From: Clostridia bacterium
GTDB taxonomy: Bacteria > Bacillota > Clostridia > Christensenellales > Aristaeellaceae
Reading direction: 5' to 3'
Assembly (NCBI GenBank): GCA_900759005.1
Contig: CAAEUQ010000054.1
Span: 1 to 19,051, forward strand
Length of the DNA stretch: 19,051 bases
Below, piece by piece: positions 8,099 through 16,289 of the stretch. Every line of letters begins with the position of its first letter. Position 1 is the stretch's first letter. A model generated the notes under the pieces. It made no database searches. It was not told where the DNA came from and saw only the letters and a program-made list of their open reading frames with translations. A program made the translations under genes and the position numbers.

Positions 8099-8510
8099 TC
8101 ATCATTATGTCGCAATTCGTATTCGATGAAGTGATTTTCATAGCGGGCGCGGTATTCGGGGTAATCCGCGTGCGGCGCGTCGAGATCGAGCTGGTACAGC
8201 CGAAAGATCACCGGAAAGTTTTTCGGCTGCCACATTTCCTCATATGAATAGCAATAGCGCATCTCGAGCGCGCATCACGAAGCCGCTGTGCGGATTGTTC
8301 CGGTCGTGCGTCGCAGTAAGATAGGGAACGCCGCACGCCTTCGCCTGCCGAATTATCGCGCGGCAGGCTTCCGAAACGATTCCCTGCCGCCAGAATTCCT
8401 TCTTCAAACCATACCCCAGATCGAACGACGGTGCGGTTTCGACATGGACATACCTGATTGGCAAATAGCCGGTCGGTTGTAAGAACCGGGCAGAAAAAAG
8501 TCATATGCAA
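8071..8510 (-). pseudogene. Decayed GNAT N-acetyltransferase
   Basis: Pieces of one GNAT acetyltransferase lie in order on the minus strand but in different frames. The N-terminal piece from the ATG at 8510 carries an L-T-T-D-R-L motif typical of the RimJ-like GNAT start. It then jumps near 8470 to a piece reading G-Y-L-P-I-R-Y-V-H-V-E, then L-G-Y-G-L-K-K-E-F-W-R-Q-G and N-N-P-H-S-G, which is the acetyl-CoA-binding half. Near 8260 the frame shifts again into Y-C-Y-S-Y-E-E-M-W-Q-P-K, F-R-L-Y-Q-L-D-L and N-H-F-I-E, a C-terminus I know from clostridial GNAT proteins. About 60 residues that should follow T-D-R-L are missing, so there is an internal deletion as well as at least one frameshift. No continuous frame can make a working enzyme. 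An acetyltransferase role is known only for intact relatives. Confidence 0.8.
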
Positions 8511-8523
8511 TCACCCCATCGCG

Positions 8524-8552
8524 ATTATACCCCGCAAAACGTGCGAATGCAA
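8524..8552 (-). promoter_or_regulatory. Surviving promoter of the GNAT pseudogene
   Basis: On the minus strand TTGCAT (8552-8547), a 17-base spacer and a perfect TATAAT (8529-8524) lie just upstream of the pseudogene start at 8510. The box is divergent from the lon promoter. The gap from -10 to ATG is very short (13 bases), implying a near-leaderless message or a start further in. Confidence 0.65.
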
Positions 8553-8594
8553 ACGAAAAAAGCCGAATGCCTGAAAACACCAAGGGCATTTTAC

Positions 8595-8622
8595 TTGATT
8601 TTTAACGCGATTACAGTATAAT
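8595..8622 (+). promoter_or_regulatory. Promoter of the lon-engB-lysC-HD operon
   Basis: TTGATT (8595-8600) and a perfect TATAAT (8617-8622) are separated by 16 bases, 29 bases before the lon start. I see no CIRCE inverted repeat or other heat-shock operator between the promoter and the gene. Confidence 0.7.
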
Positions 8623-8651
8623 GAATAAGAATACACAGGGAGGGCGCTTCA

Positions 8652-11006
8652 TTGAAGAATCAAAACGCAGTATCAACCCAGACCATGCCGATGGTGGCAT
8701 TGCGCGGTCTGGTTCTGTTTCCGAATACAGTAACGAGCGTCGATATCGCCCGCGAGCGTTCGCTGGGTGCGATTCGCCGTGCAATGGAGGGCGACGGGCG
8801 CTTTTTCGCTGTCGCGCAGCGCGATTCGATGGTCGATCATCCATCGGGCACAGATCTTTATGCAATGGGCACAATCGCGCATATCAAACATATCGTTCAG
8901 CAGCCGGATCAGTCGTTGCGCGTGCTCGTCGAGGGCGAAAAGCGGGCGCTGCTTTTGTCCGTGCTCGAAGACGAGGATTCGCAGGCTGCGGTAATCCTGC
9001 CGAAGGATGAGCCGCAGGAAATCGCCGATACAAACCAGAAGGCGATCATGCGCACGATCGTCTCGTTCGTCAAATCCATCCTGAACAAGCGTGCGACGCC
9101 CATGCCGGAGCTGATTCAGGCAATTTCGGGCGAAAAGGATCCGAGATGCTTTGCTGATGTGGTCGCCGCCGGTGTGCTGACCGGTCTTGCCGAGCGGCAG
9201 CAGATTCTCGAATGCAGCGACGCCGAGGAGCGGCTGAATCTGCTTCTAAAGATCGTTTCAGAGGAACTGACGCTTACCGATCTCGAGGAGAAGGTGCAGG
9301 CGCGCGCCCGCGAATACATGGAGCGCGCGAATCACGATTATTTTCTTCGCGAGCAGATTCACGCAATTCAGGACGAGCTCGGCGAGGGCGAGGACGAGGA
9401 CATCGTCGAGCTGCGCAGGCGGCTGAAGGAATCGAAAATGCCGGACGAGCCGCGCGAACGCGTCGAAAAGGAGCTGCGCCGCCTTTCGCGAACGGCGATT
9501 CAGGCGCCAGAAAGCAGCGTCAGCCAGAATTATATCGAATATATGCTCGATCTCCCGTGGGGCGTTGAGGACGCGTCGCCGATTGATCCGAAAAAGGCGC
9601 GACGCATTCTCGATGAAGATCATTACGGCATGAAGGAAGTCAAAGAGCGATTGATCGAGTATCTTGCCGTGCGCTCGATTACGGATCAGGCGAAGAGTCC
9701 GATTCTCTGTCTGGTCGGCCCGCCCGGAGTGGGCAAAACCAGCATCGCGCGTTCGGTCGCTCGTGCGCTCGGACGGAAATTCACGCGCATTTCGCTCGGT
9801 GGCGTGCACGACGAGGCGGAAATCCGCGGCCATCGCAAAACGTATGTCGGCGCAATGCCCGGCAAAATTATCTCGGCAATCAGCCAGGTGAAAACCGTAA
9901 ATCCCGTGTTCCTGCTCGATGAGATCGATAAAATGGCGCATGATATGCGCGGCGATCCCGCATCGGCAATGCTGGAGGTGCTCGATCCGGAGCAGAACTG
10001 CACATTCCGCGATCATTATCTCGAAGCGCCGTTCGATCTTTCGAAGGTGCTGTTCATCACCACAGCGAATTCCGTCGAGACGATCGACCGCGCGCTGCTT
10101 GACCGCATGGAGGTAATCGAAGTGCCGAGCTATACGATCGAGGAAAAGGTGCAGATCGCGAAGCGGCATCTCGTCTCCAAGGAGCTCGAAGCGAACGGAC
10201 TCAAGCGCGCGCAGCTGCGCATTCCGGAGCGCGTGCTTGCTGAAATCATCGACCGGTATACCCGTGAATCCGGCGTACGCACGCTCGAACGCGTGATCGG
10301 CAAAATCTGCCGAAAGGTCGCCGTTCAGTTCGTCGAAGATCCTGAGCGCGCGGCAGTTCATCTGAAAAAGACCGATTTGCCCGAATACCTTGGTGCGCCG
10401 CTGTATCTGCGCCAGCCGACGGAGGAAAAAGCTACGGTCGGCGTGGTGAACGGGCTCGCGTGGACGAGCGTAGGCGGCGAGGTCATGCCGATCGAGGTCG
10501 TCGCATTCCCCGGAAAGGGCGCGATCGAAATTACCGGAAATCTCGGCGACGTGATGAAGGAATCGGCGCGAATCGCGCGCTCCATCGCGCGCGCAAGGCT
10601 GAGCCGCTATGGACTCGCGGACGATTACTTCGAAAAGCACGACATTCACATTCACGTGCCCGAGGGCGCGGTTCCGAAGGATGGTCCGTCCGCAGGCGTG
10701 GCGCTTTCGTGCGCGATTCTCTCCGCGATCGCGTCGATTCCCGCGCGAAGCGACGCCGCGATGACCGGAGAGGTTACGCTGACCGGCCGCGTGCTGCCGA
10801 TCGGCGGCTTGAAGGAAAAGCTGCTGGCGGCGTATCGAATGGGAATCCGGAATCTGCTGATTCCGAAGGCGAATGAAAGAGATCTGGAAAAGATCGATTC
10901 TGAGGTGCTGGAGAAGCTCTCGATTACGCCGGTTGAGCGCGTCGACGAGGCGCTCGATATTGTGCTGGAACAAAAAAGCGAAGAAAGCGTGAGGCTTGCC
11001 ATATGA
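8652..11006 (+). CDS. lon: ATP-dependent serine protease Lon (LonA type)
   Basis: A 784-residue LonA protease, a cytoplasmic hexamer that unfolds and degrades damaged and regulatory proteins. Order: N-terminal LAN substrate-binding domain (about 10-200), coiled-coil linker (about 200-300), AAA+ module and C-terminal protease. Walker A is G-P-P-G-V-G-K-T (356-363) and Walker B is L-L-D-E (D423-E424). The Ser-Lys dyad is S680 in K-D-G-P-S-A-G and K723 in G-L-K-E-K, the same 43-residue spacing as in E. coli (S679, K722). The start is a TTG at 8652, chosen because GGGAGGG lies eight bases upstream; the first ATG would be eleven codons later without a comparable site. Its stop overlaps engB by ATGA (11003-11006). 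The lon-engB order matches Bacillus. Confidence 0.96.
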   Translation: MKNQNAVSTQTMPMVALRGLVLFPNTVTSVDIARERSLGAIRRAMEGDGRFFAVAQRDSMVDHPSGTDLYAMGTIAHIKHIVQQPDQSLRVLVEGEKRALLLSVLEDEDSQAAVILPKDEPQEIADTNQKAIMRTIVSFVKSILNKRATPMPELIQAISGEKDPRCFADVVAAGVLTGLAERQQILECSDAEERLNLLLKIVSEELTLTDLEEKVQARAREYMERANHDYFLREQIHAIQDELGEGEDEDIVELRRRLKESKMPDEPRERVEKELRRLSRTAIQAPESSVSQNYIEYMLDLPWGVEDASPIDPKKARRILDEDHYGMKEVKERLIEYLAVRSITDQAKSPILCLVGPPGVGKTSIARSVARALGRKFTRISLGGVHDEAEIRGHRKTYVGAMPGKIISAISQVKTVNPVFLLDEIDKMAHDMRGDPASAMLEVLDPEQNCTFRDHYLEAPFDLSKVLFITTANSVETIDRALLDRMEVIEVPSYTIEEKVQIAKRHLVSKELEANGLKRAQLRIPERVLAEIIDRYTRESGVRTLERVIGKICRKVAVQFVEDPERAAVHLKKTDLPEYLGAPLYLRQPTEEKATVGVVNGLAWTSVGGEVMPIEVVAFPGKGAIEITGNLGDVMKESARIARSIARARLSRYGLADDYFEKHDIHIHVPEGAVPKDGPSAGVALSCAILSAIASIPARSDAAMTGEVTLTGRVLPIGGLKEKLLAAYRMGIRNLLIPKANERDLEKIDSEVLEKLSITPVERVDEALDIVLEQKSEESVRLAI

Positions 11007-11599
11007 TCATTAAAAAAGCAAAATTCCAAACCTCGCTCGCTGAATTCAAGGATTTTCCCGGGCAGGGTCTTCCTGAAATCGCGTTCGCGGGAAAATCCAA
11101 TGTCGGGAAATCGTCGCTGATCAACGCGCTGACGCACAATTCAAAGCTCGCGCGCACGTCCTCCGAGCCCGGAAAGACGCGACTGGTGAATTTCTTTCTG
11201 CTGAACGATTCCTTTTATCTGGTCGACTTGCCCGGCTACGGCTTTGCGCGCGCGTCGAAGCAGGAAAAGGAAAAATGGTCCGGGATGATCGAAGGCTATC
11301 TCCGGAAATCCGAAAACCTTCGCCATGTCGTTCAGCTGGTCGATATCCGCCACGCGCCCACGGAGGAGGATCAGATGATGACCAATTACCTGCGCCATTA
11401 CGAGATTCCGTTTACCGTCGTCGCAACGAAAGCGGACAAACTCTCCAAAGCGCAGCGCAGCCGGTCGATTCCGGTAATCTGTCGAACGCTGGTTGTTCAG
11501 CCATGGGAAATCATCGCCTGTTCGTCCGAGGACGGAACGGGGCTTGAAGCGCTCACGAACGCGATGGGGCGCATCGTCGAACCGGAAACGAAGGAATAG
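11003..11599 (+). CDS. engB: Ribosome-assembly GTPase EngB (YsxC/YihA)
   Basis: A 198-residue single-domain GTPase of the TrmE-Era-EngA-EngB-Septin group, needed for late assembly of the 50S subunit in Bacillus. All motifs are visible: G1 G-K-S-N-V-G-K-S-S (30-38), G2 region with P-G-K-T (56-59), G3 D-L-P-G-Y-G (75-80), G4 T-K-A-D (142-145) and a G5-like S-S-E (about 170). The length is normal. The start ATG overlaps the lon stop by four bases, so it is probably translated by coupling. The next gene follows after 12 bases. Confidence 0.96.
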   Translation: MIIKKAKFQTSLAEFKDFPGQGLPEIAFAGKSNVGKSSLINALTHNSKLARTSSEPGKTRLVNFFLLNDSFYLVDLPGYGFARASKQEKEKWSGMIEGYLRKSENLRHVVQLVDIRHAPTEEDQMMTNYLRHYEIPFTVVATKADKLSKAQRSRSIPVICRTLVVQPWEIIACSSEDGTGLEALTNAMGRIVEPETKE

Positions 11600-11611
11600 G
11601 GGAGAAGCGCA

Positions 11612-12928
11612 ATGGGCATCAAGGTCGTAAAATTCGGCGGCTCCTCGCTTTGCGATGCGGAGCATTTCAAAAAAGTCAAAAATATCATTCTGTCTGATCC
11701 GGCGCGCTGCTACGTCGTTCCCAGCGCACCCGGAAAGCGTACGCCCGACGATAAGAAGATCACTGATCTTCTGTATGAATGCTATCACCTCGTGGATATC
11801 AATCAGCCCCACGAGGAGGTGTTCGAGATTGTCGCGCGCCGCTTCCGCGAGATAGCGAAGGAGCTCGAGCTTTCGTTCGATCTCGAAAGCGTGCTGCGTG
11901 AAACGTGCCATGAGATTCGCAAGCGCCGCAGCCCGGATTACGCAGCAAGCCGCGGCGAATACCTGAGCGGCATTCTGCTTTCTGAATACCTCGGCTGGGA
12001 TTTTATCGACCCCGTAGACGTGATCAAATTCGATCGCCGCGGCACTTTTGCGTCCGAATGGACGAATGAAATGCTGAAAAAGGCGATCGAGGAGCACACG
12101 CACGCGGTCATTCCCGGCTTTTACGGTTCGTATCCGAACGGTGAAGTGCACACGTTTTCTCGCGGCGGCAGCGACGTGTCCGGCGCGATTGTCGCGCGTG
12201 CGGCGGAAGCGGATGTGTATGAAAACTGGACGGACGTGAACGGCTTTCTGATGGCGGATCCGCACGTGGTCGACCATCCGCGCTGCATTCGCAAGCTTAC
12301 TTATCGCGAACTGCGCGAGCTTTCCTATATGGGTGCAACCGTTCTGCATGAGGACGCGATCTTTCCAGTACATAAGGCGGGCATTCCGACCAACATCCGC
12401 AATACCAACGATCCGACCGAGCCGGGCACGATGATCGTCGCTCAGCCGACCGAGGAAAGCTATGAAACGCCGATCACCGGCATTGCGGGGCATAAGGACT
12501 TTACGCTGATCACGATCGACAAGGCGATGATGAACGCTGAATACGGATTCGGCCGTCGCGTCCTTCAGGCGCTGGAGGATTTCGACGTATCGTTCGAACA
12601 TTTGCCCACCGGCATCGATACGATGTGCGTCGTCATTTCCGATAAGGAACTGCTCACGCGCAAGGATCAGATCATTCAGCGCATCAAGCAGACCTGCCAG
12701 CCGGATTCGATCGAGATTCAGTCCGGCATGGCGCTGATTGCGACCGTCGGCTACGGCATGGTGCGCCGCCGCGGTACCGCCGCAAAGCTGTTCGGCGCGC
12801 TGTATCAGGCGGGTGTGAACGTGCGCATGATCGATCAGGGCTCAAGCGAGCTGAATATCATCGTCGGCGTGGATACCGCGGATTTTGATACCGCAATGCG
12901 CGCGATTTACAACGCGTTCGTCGTCTGA
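11612..12928 (+). CDS. lysC: Monofunctional aspartate kinase with two ACT domains
   Basis: A 438-residue aspartokinase that phosphorylates L-aspartate, the first step toward lysine, threonine, methionine and diaminopimelate. The kinase domain starts with K-F-G-G-S-S (7-12) and later shows Y-A-A-S-R-G-E-Y-L-S-G and S-R-G-G-S-D (about 183-188). Two ACT domains at about 289-360 and 375-438 are expected to bind an end-product amino acid for feedback control; which one cannot be read from the sequence. GGGGAG about eight bases before the ATG supports the start. It sits 12 bases after engB and 11 before the HD gene in the lon operon, with no lysine riboswitch or T-box in the gap. The length rules out a kinase-homoserine dehydrogenase fusion. 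Confidence 0.95.
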   Translation: MGIKVVKFGGSSLCDAEHFKKVKNIILSDPARCYVVPSAPGKRTPDDKKITDLLYECYHLVDINQPHEEVFEIVARRFREIAKELELSFDLESVLRETCHEIRKRRSPDYAASRGEYLSGILLSEYLGWDFIDPVDVIKFDRRGTFASEWTNEMLKKAIEEHTHAVIPGFYGSYPNGEVHTFSRGGSDVSGAIVARAAEADVYENWTDVNGFLMADPHVVDHPRCIRKLTYRELRELSYMGATVLHEDAIFPVHKAGIPTNIRNTNDPTEPGTMIVAQPTEESYETPITGIAGHKDFTLITIDKAMMNAEYGFGRRVLQALEDFDVSFEHLPTGIDTMCVVISDKELLTRKDQIIQRIKQTCQPDSIEIQSGMALIATVGYGMVRRRGTAAKLFGALYQAGVNVRMIDQGSSELNIIVGVDTADFDTAMRAIYNAFVV

Positions 12929-12939
12929 CGGAGGTTTGT

Positions 12940-13428
12940 ATGAAGAATTTCGAATTGATCGAGAAAATGATTGCGTTTTACCATGGAAACGCGCATGATG
13001 TGAATCATTTTCTGAAGGTTTACACCTATGCGCAGACCATTGCTGAGGGCGAAGACTTCGAGCCGCACGCAAAGCAAATCCTCGAATGGACGGCAATCGT
13101 GCATGATATCGCCTGCCCGCTCTGCCGTGAAAAGTATGGAAGCGCGATCGGAAAGAAGCAGGAAGAGGAAAGCCCAGCGCTGCTGAACACGTTTTTTGAA
13201 GGAACGGATGTTGACAAGGCGGATTTCGAGAAAATTGTCTGGCTCGTTGCTCATCATCATACGTACACGGACGTGGTTTTGCCCGAGCATCGTATTTTGC
13301 TCGAAGCGGATTACCTCGTGAATGCCGGCGAAGGCGGCTATCCCATGGAAACAATCCGAAAGGCACGCGAGAACGTATTCCGCACGCCGACCGGCAAACG
13401 ACTGCTCGACTGCCTCTATTTGCCCTAA
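12940..13428 (+). CDS. HD-domain phosphohydrolase
   Basis: A 162-residue cytoplasmic protein that is almost entirely one HD domain. Likely metal ligands are H23, the H55-D56 pair in V-H-D-I-A, H105/H106 in A-H-H-H-T-Y and D124 in E-A-D-Y. This H...HD...H...D order is diagnostic of HD phosphohydrolases, but the substrate (nucleotide, nucleoside phosphate or other phosphoester) cannot be told. There is no (p)ppGpp synthetase domain or HD-GYP motif. GGAGG sits a few bases before the ATG. It is the last gene of the lon operon, 11 bases after lysC, and a hairpin terminator starts nine bases after its stop. Confidence 0.85.
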   Translation: MKNFELIEKMIAFYHGNAHDVNHFLKVYTYAQTIAEGEDFEPHAKQILEWTAIVHDIACPLCREKYGSAIGKKQEEESPALLNTFFEGTDVDKADFEKIVWLVAHHHTYTDVVLPEHRILLEADYLVNAGEGGYPMETIRKARENVFRTPTGKRLLDCLYLP

Positions 13429-13467
13429 AAAATCAACCGCCCGACAGATCGATCGTCTGCCGGGCGG
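13427..13467. terminator. Hairpin terminator between convergent HD gene and deoD
   Basis: CCGCCCG (13437-13443) pairs with CGGGCGG (13461-13467). An inner CAGA/TCTG pairing (13445-13448 with 13456-13459) extends the stem past one mismatch. On the minus strand the stem is followed by TTGA then six T (13432-13427), good for ending deoD transcription. On the plus strand the T-tract is weak (ATTTCAATAATC), so lon-operon termination here may be leaky. Confidence 0.8.
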
Positions 13468-13481
13468 ATTTCAATAATCTC

Positions 13482-14198
13482 TTATGCGATTTCAAGCGCG
13501 ATTTCCATCATGCGCGTGAACGTGTTCTGGCGATCCTCCGCGGGAAGTGCTTCGCCGGTCACAATGCTGTCGGAAATGGTCAGAAGCGCCAGCGCGTTTT
13601 TGCCCGCCGCCGCCGCGTTGAGGTACAGCGCGTACGCCTCCATCTCCACGCAGAGCACGCCGAGATTCATCAGCTTTGCGCTAGCGGTTTCCTGCTTGCC
13701 CTGCTCATAAAACGCGTCGCTGGAGAAGACCGGACCGGGAACGACGTTCTGACCGAACTTTTTGCCCGCTTCCACCGCGCGCACGAGCAGATCATACGAG
13801 CAGCACGGCGCGAGCATTCCGTCGAAACCGAACTGATAGCCGTAATTCGAGGTCGAATACGCGCTCATGCCGGCGACGATATCGCGCAGGTGGAGCTTAT
13901 CGGTCATCGCGCCCGCAGAGCCGACGCGAATGATGTTCTCTACGCCGTAGAAATTGAAAAGTTCATAGGAGTAAATGCCCATCGACGGCATTCCCATGCC
14001 CGAAGCCATTACGGATACGCGCTTTCCGTGGTATTCGCCGGTATAGCCCTGAATGCCGCGGACGTTGTTGACCAGCACCGGATGCTCCAGATACCGTTCG
14101 GCGATGAATTTCGCGCGCAGCGGATCGCCGGGCATCAGAACCGTCGGGGCAAAATCGCCGTATTTGGCGTCGATGTGCGGAGTCGGAATATTGCTCAT
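13482..14198 (-). CDS. deoD: Purine-nucleoside phosphorylase DeoD
   Basis: A 238-residue hexameric-type (trimer-of-dimers) purine nucleoside phosphorylase. It cleaves (deoxy)inosine, guanosine and adenosine with phosphate to free base and (deoxy)ribose-1-phosphate in purine salvage. Seen: N-terminal T-P-H-I, the phosphate-binding G-D-P-L-R-A-K (24-30), N-N-V-R-G, R-V-G-S-A-G (about 90), the ribose-binding V-E-M-E-A-Y and the catalytic Asp in T-I-S-D-S. The length matches E. coli DeoD. A strong AAGGAGG lies eight bases before the ATG. It has its own promoter and a terminator 14 bases past its stop. No deoxyribose operon partners (deoB, deoC) are in view. Confidence 0.96.
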   Translation of the reverse strand: MSNIPTPHIDAKYGDFAPTVLMPGDPLRAKFIAERYLEHPVLVNNVRGIQGYTGEYHGKRVSVMASGMGMPSMGIYSYELFNFYGVENIIRVGSAGAMTDKLHLRDIVAGMSAYSTSNYGYQFGFDGMLAPCCSYDLLVRAVEAGKKFGQNVVPGPVFSSDAFYEQGKQETASAKLMNLGVLCVEMEAYALYLNAAAAGKNALALLTISDSIVTGEALPAEDRQNTFTRMMEIALEIA

Positions 14199-14228
14199 AA
14201 AGGAACCCTCCTTTGATTGTTTTGCTCT

Positions 14229-14258
14229 ATTATACTATGTTTTCGGTGCGTCCGTCAA
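14229..14258 (-). promoter_or_regulatory. Promoter of deoD
   Basis: On the minus strand TTGACG (14258-14253) and TATAAT (14234-14229) are separated by 18 bases. The -35 box lies seven bases past the MATE stop codon. The leader is only about 25 bases, too short for a purine riboswitch. Confidence 0.75.
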
Positions 14259-14264
14259 CCGTTC

Positions 14265-15608
14265 TTACGCGCGCCGGATTTGCGCCTTCATTTCCCATTT
14301 CGTGCCGCGATAGCGGAGAATAAAGCAGGTCAGGCGACAAATCCAGTCGAGAATCATGGCGATCCAGACGCCGATTGCGCCCCAGCCAAGCCAGAGACCG
14401 AGAATATAGCTGAATAGAATCCGGAACAGCGCCATCGATGCAATCGCGACCACCATCGTGTATTTTACATCGCTCGCTGCGCGCAGTGCGTTCGGCAGTA
14501 CAAACGCAAGCGGCCAGAGCAGGGAAGCCACGCCGTTATGCATCATGATCAGAATCCAGGCGAGATTCAGCGCATCGCCGGATACCTTGAAGATCGGCAG
14601 GATCACCCTCAAAAGCGAAAGCAGCGGGATATTTACCATCCACGTGCCGATATACGCCCAAAGCAGCAGTTTTTTGATGTAATACCGCGCCTGCTTGTAA
14701 TCGCCTGCGCCCACGCACTGACCGACTACCGTAATGATCGCCAGATTCATCGCCTGTCCGGGCAGCACGCCGATAGAATCCATCACGTTCGCAACCGCGT
14801 TCGCCGTGATCTGAACGGTGCCGAATGCGGTAATTACGCCGACGACCAGGAGTCTCCCGAGCTGGAACAGGCTGTTTTCCAGACCGTTCGGAATGCCGAT
14901 GCCGAGAATATGCTTCATCATTTGAAGATTCGGCTTCCATGCACCCGGCGTCAGATGGAGCTGCAAATGCCGATCGCGGAGAAGCAGCATCATGCAGACC
15001 GCGCCGGTCATGCGCGAAACGAGCGTCGGAATCGCAACGCCCTCTACGCCCGAGCCGAGTCCGTACACAAACAGCGCATTGCCGCCGATGTTGATTACGT
15101 TTACCAGCATCGAAACCTTCATCGTCGTGTTCGAACGATTCATCGATCGATAGAGCGCCGTGCCCGCGTTGTAAATCGCGATGAACGGATAGGAAATCGC
15201 CGTGATTTCAAGATAGGTCAGCGCGTTGCTCATGACGTCCGGTTCCACCTGCTGAAACATCAGACTGAGCAGCTGCTGCCTGAACGCGAGCACGGGAACC
15301 ATGATCGCGAGTGCCACGCCGGAAACGACCAGCACGAGCTGATTGGATACACGGCAGGCGTCATCGCGCCGGTTTGCACCGATCATCTGAGAAGCGACTA
15401 CCGCGCCGCCCGTTGCCAGCGCCGCAAGAAGTGCGATGATCACATTGCAGATCTGATCGACCAGCGATACGCCGGAAACCGCTGCGTCGCCGAGCTTGGA
15501 AACCATCACTGTATCCGCCATGCCGACCAGCATGACCAGCGTCTGCTCCACTACCAGCGGAAGCAGAAGGTCGCGCAGCTGTCGATCGGAAAACCTCAGA
15601 TCATTCAT
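14265..15608 (-). CDS. MATE-family multidrug exporter
   Basis: A 447-residue MATE transporter with about twelve membrane helices, expected to export cationic drugs or metabolites in exchange for Na+ or H+. The N-terminal repeat shows the family pattern L-P-L-V-V-E-Q-T-L-V-M-L-V-G-M-A-D-T-V-M-V and A-T-G-G-A-V-V-A-S-Q; the second half repeats the fold, with the G-I-P-N-G-L-E motif near residue 250. The frame is open to 15689, but the ATG at 15608 is the likely start: it begins a typical MATE N-terminus and has GAGGAG about ten bases upstream. It overlaps the 3' end of the upstream GNAT gene by eight bases and shares its promoter. No terminator separates it from deoD. Substrate is unknown. Confidence 0.92.
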   Translation of the reverse strand: MNDLRFSDRQLRDLLLPLVVEQTLVMLVGMADTVMVSKLGDAAVSGVSLVDQICNVIIALLAALATGGAVVASQMIGANRRDDACRVSNQLVLVVSGVALAIMVPVLAFRQQLLSLMFQQVEPDVMSNALTYLEITAISYPFIAIYNAGTALYRSMNRSNTTMKVSMLVNVINIGGNALFVYGLGSGVEGVAIPTLVSRMTGAVCMMLLLRDRHLQLHLTPGAWKPNLQMMKHILGIGIPNGLENSLFQLGRLLVVGVITAFGTVQITANAVANVMDSIGVLPGQAMNLAIITVVGQCVGAGDYKQARYYIKKLLLWAYIGTWMVNIPLLSLLRVILPIFKVSGDALNLAWILIMMHNGVASLLWPLAFVLPNALRAASDVKYTMVVAIASMALFRILFSYILGLWLGWGAIGVWIAMILDWICRLTCFILRYRGTKWEMKAQIRRA

Positions 15609-16140
15609 CGCCTTCACGCTCCTCTTTTTTCGGTGCGCAGCCGGGATCCATCGCCGGACGCACGCGCTTCGCATACCAGTAAACATCATGCCACGCGCCG
15701 AATTTCCAGCCGGTCTGACAAAGCGTGCCCTCTAATTGATAGCCACGCTTTTTGTGAAAATGGACGCTCGCTGAATTCTCGCCCGTAATGATTGCGTACA
15801 GCGTGTGATACCCCAGGCGCGCGAGCGTGCTTTCAAGGGCGTCGTACAACTTTCCGCCGATGCCGAGTCCACGCGCGCTTTCATCCAGGTAAATCGACAA
15901 ATCCGCGTCCCAGGCGTATGCCGCGCGCGAAAATGCCGTGTCCGCATAGGCATAGCCGAGAATCTTTCCATCCTCTTCCCATACGATCCATGGGTATTTC
16001 GCCGTAATGCGATCAAATCGCGCGGTAAATTCCTTAAGAGACGGAACCTCGTATTCGAAAGTAATGCAGGTTTTCTGAATATAGGGCGCGTAAATCGCGA
16101 GCAGTCGGGGAACGTCCGCACGAACAGCCGAGCGAATCAT
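15601..16140 (-). CDS. GNAT N-acetyltransferase, phosphinothricin acetyltransferase-like
   Basis: A 179-residue GNAT enzyme close in pattern to the Pat/MnaT (phosphinothricin or methionine-sulfoximine acetyltransferase) group: N-terminal I-R-x-A-x-x-x-D-V, the Y-A-P-Y-I...T-x-T-F-E segment (17-29), the acetyl-CoA pyrophosphate loop R-G-L-G-I-G (90-95) and E-N-x-A-S-V-x-F-H-x-K-x-G-Y. Family members use acetyl-CoA to acetylate small amines or amino-acid analogues; actual phosphinothricin activity cannot be assumed. The ATG at 16140 is chosen over upstream in-frame ATGs because GGAGG lies seven bases before it and the homology starts there. Its stop overlaps the MATE start by eight bases, so the pair is probably a two-gene detoxification unit (inference). 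Confidence 0.9.
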   Translation of the reverse strand: MIRSAVRADVPRLLAIYAPYIQKTCITFEYEVPSLKEFTARFDRITAKYPWIVWEEDGKILGYAYADTAFSRAAYAWDADLSIYLDESARGLGIGGKLYDALESTLARLGYHTLYAIITGENSASVHFHKKRGYQLEGTLCQTGWKFGAWHDVYWYAKRVRPAMDPGCAPKKEEREGDE

Positions 16141-16177
16141 GATTTTTCCTCCGTTCCATAAATCAAATACGCTTCCG

Positions 16178-16206
16178 ATTATACATCTGTGCGTGCGCAT
16201 TTGCAT
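16178..16206 (-). promoter_or_regulatory. Promoter of the GNAT-MATE pair
   Basis: A perfect TATAAT on the minus strand (16183-16178) lies about 38 bases before the GNAT start. The 17-base-spaced -35 is a weak ATGCAA (16206-16201), so activator help or a low basal rate is possible. It is divergent from the next promoter. Confidence 0.55.
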
Positions 16207-16234
16207 GAAGCGATTGCGAATTCTCCGTCAATTC

Positions 16235-16263
16235 TTGACATTTTTTGATTTTCCATCTACAAT
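16235..16263 (+). promoter_or_regulatory. Promoter of the 222-residue secreted protein
   Basis: A perfect TTGACA (16235-16240), a 17-base spacer and TACAAT (16258-16263) lie 26 bases before the start codon, so the leader is very short. No operator-like repeat is seen. Confidence 0.8.
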
Positions 16264-16289
16264 GAAAGAAAAAGCGCAAGGAGAAGCCG

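Noticed and set aside
8556..8590. AATGCC/GGCATT inverted repeat followed on the minus strand by CGGC and six T
   Set aside because: Terminator-like, but the stem is only 6 bp with a 13-base loop and no minus-strand gene lies upstream to be ended. The T-run may simply lie upstream of the pseudogene promoter.
9258..10973. 571-codon minus-strand open frame opposite lon
   Set aside because: It lies antisense to a strongly conserved lon, has no family resemblance and arises from codon bias in GC-rich DNA.
11141..12601. 486-codon minus-strand open frame opposite engB and lysC
   Set aside because: Antisense to two intact, motif-complete genes and low-complexity in Arg/His/Ala; a shadow frame.
14199..14228. 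Possible purine riboswitch before deoD
   Set aside because: The leader is about 25 bases after the -10 box, too short for any known purine aptamer.
14538..15788. 416-codon plus-strand open frame opposite the MATE gene
   Set aside because: Rich in His, Arg and Gln with no motif, and it crosses two real minus-strand genes; a shadow frame.
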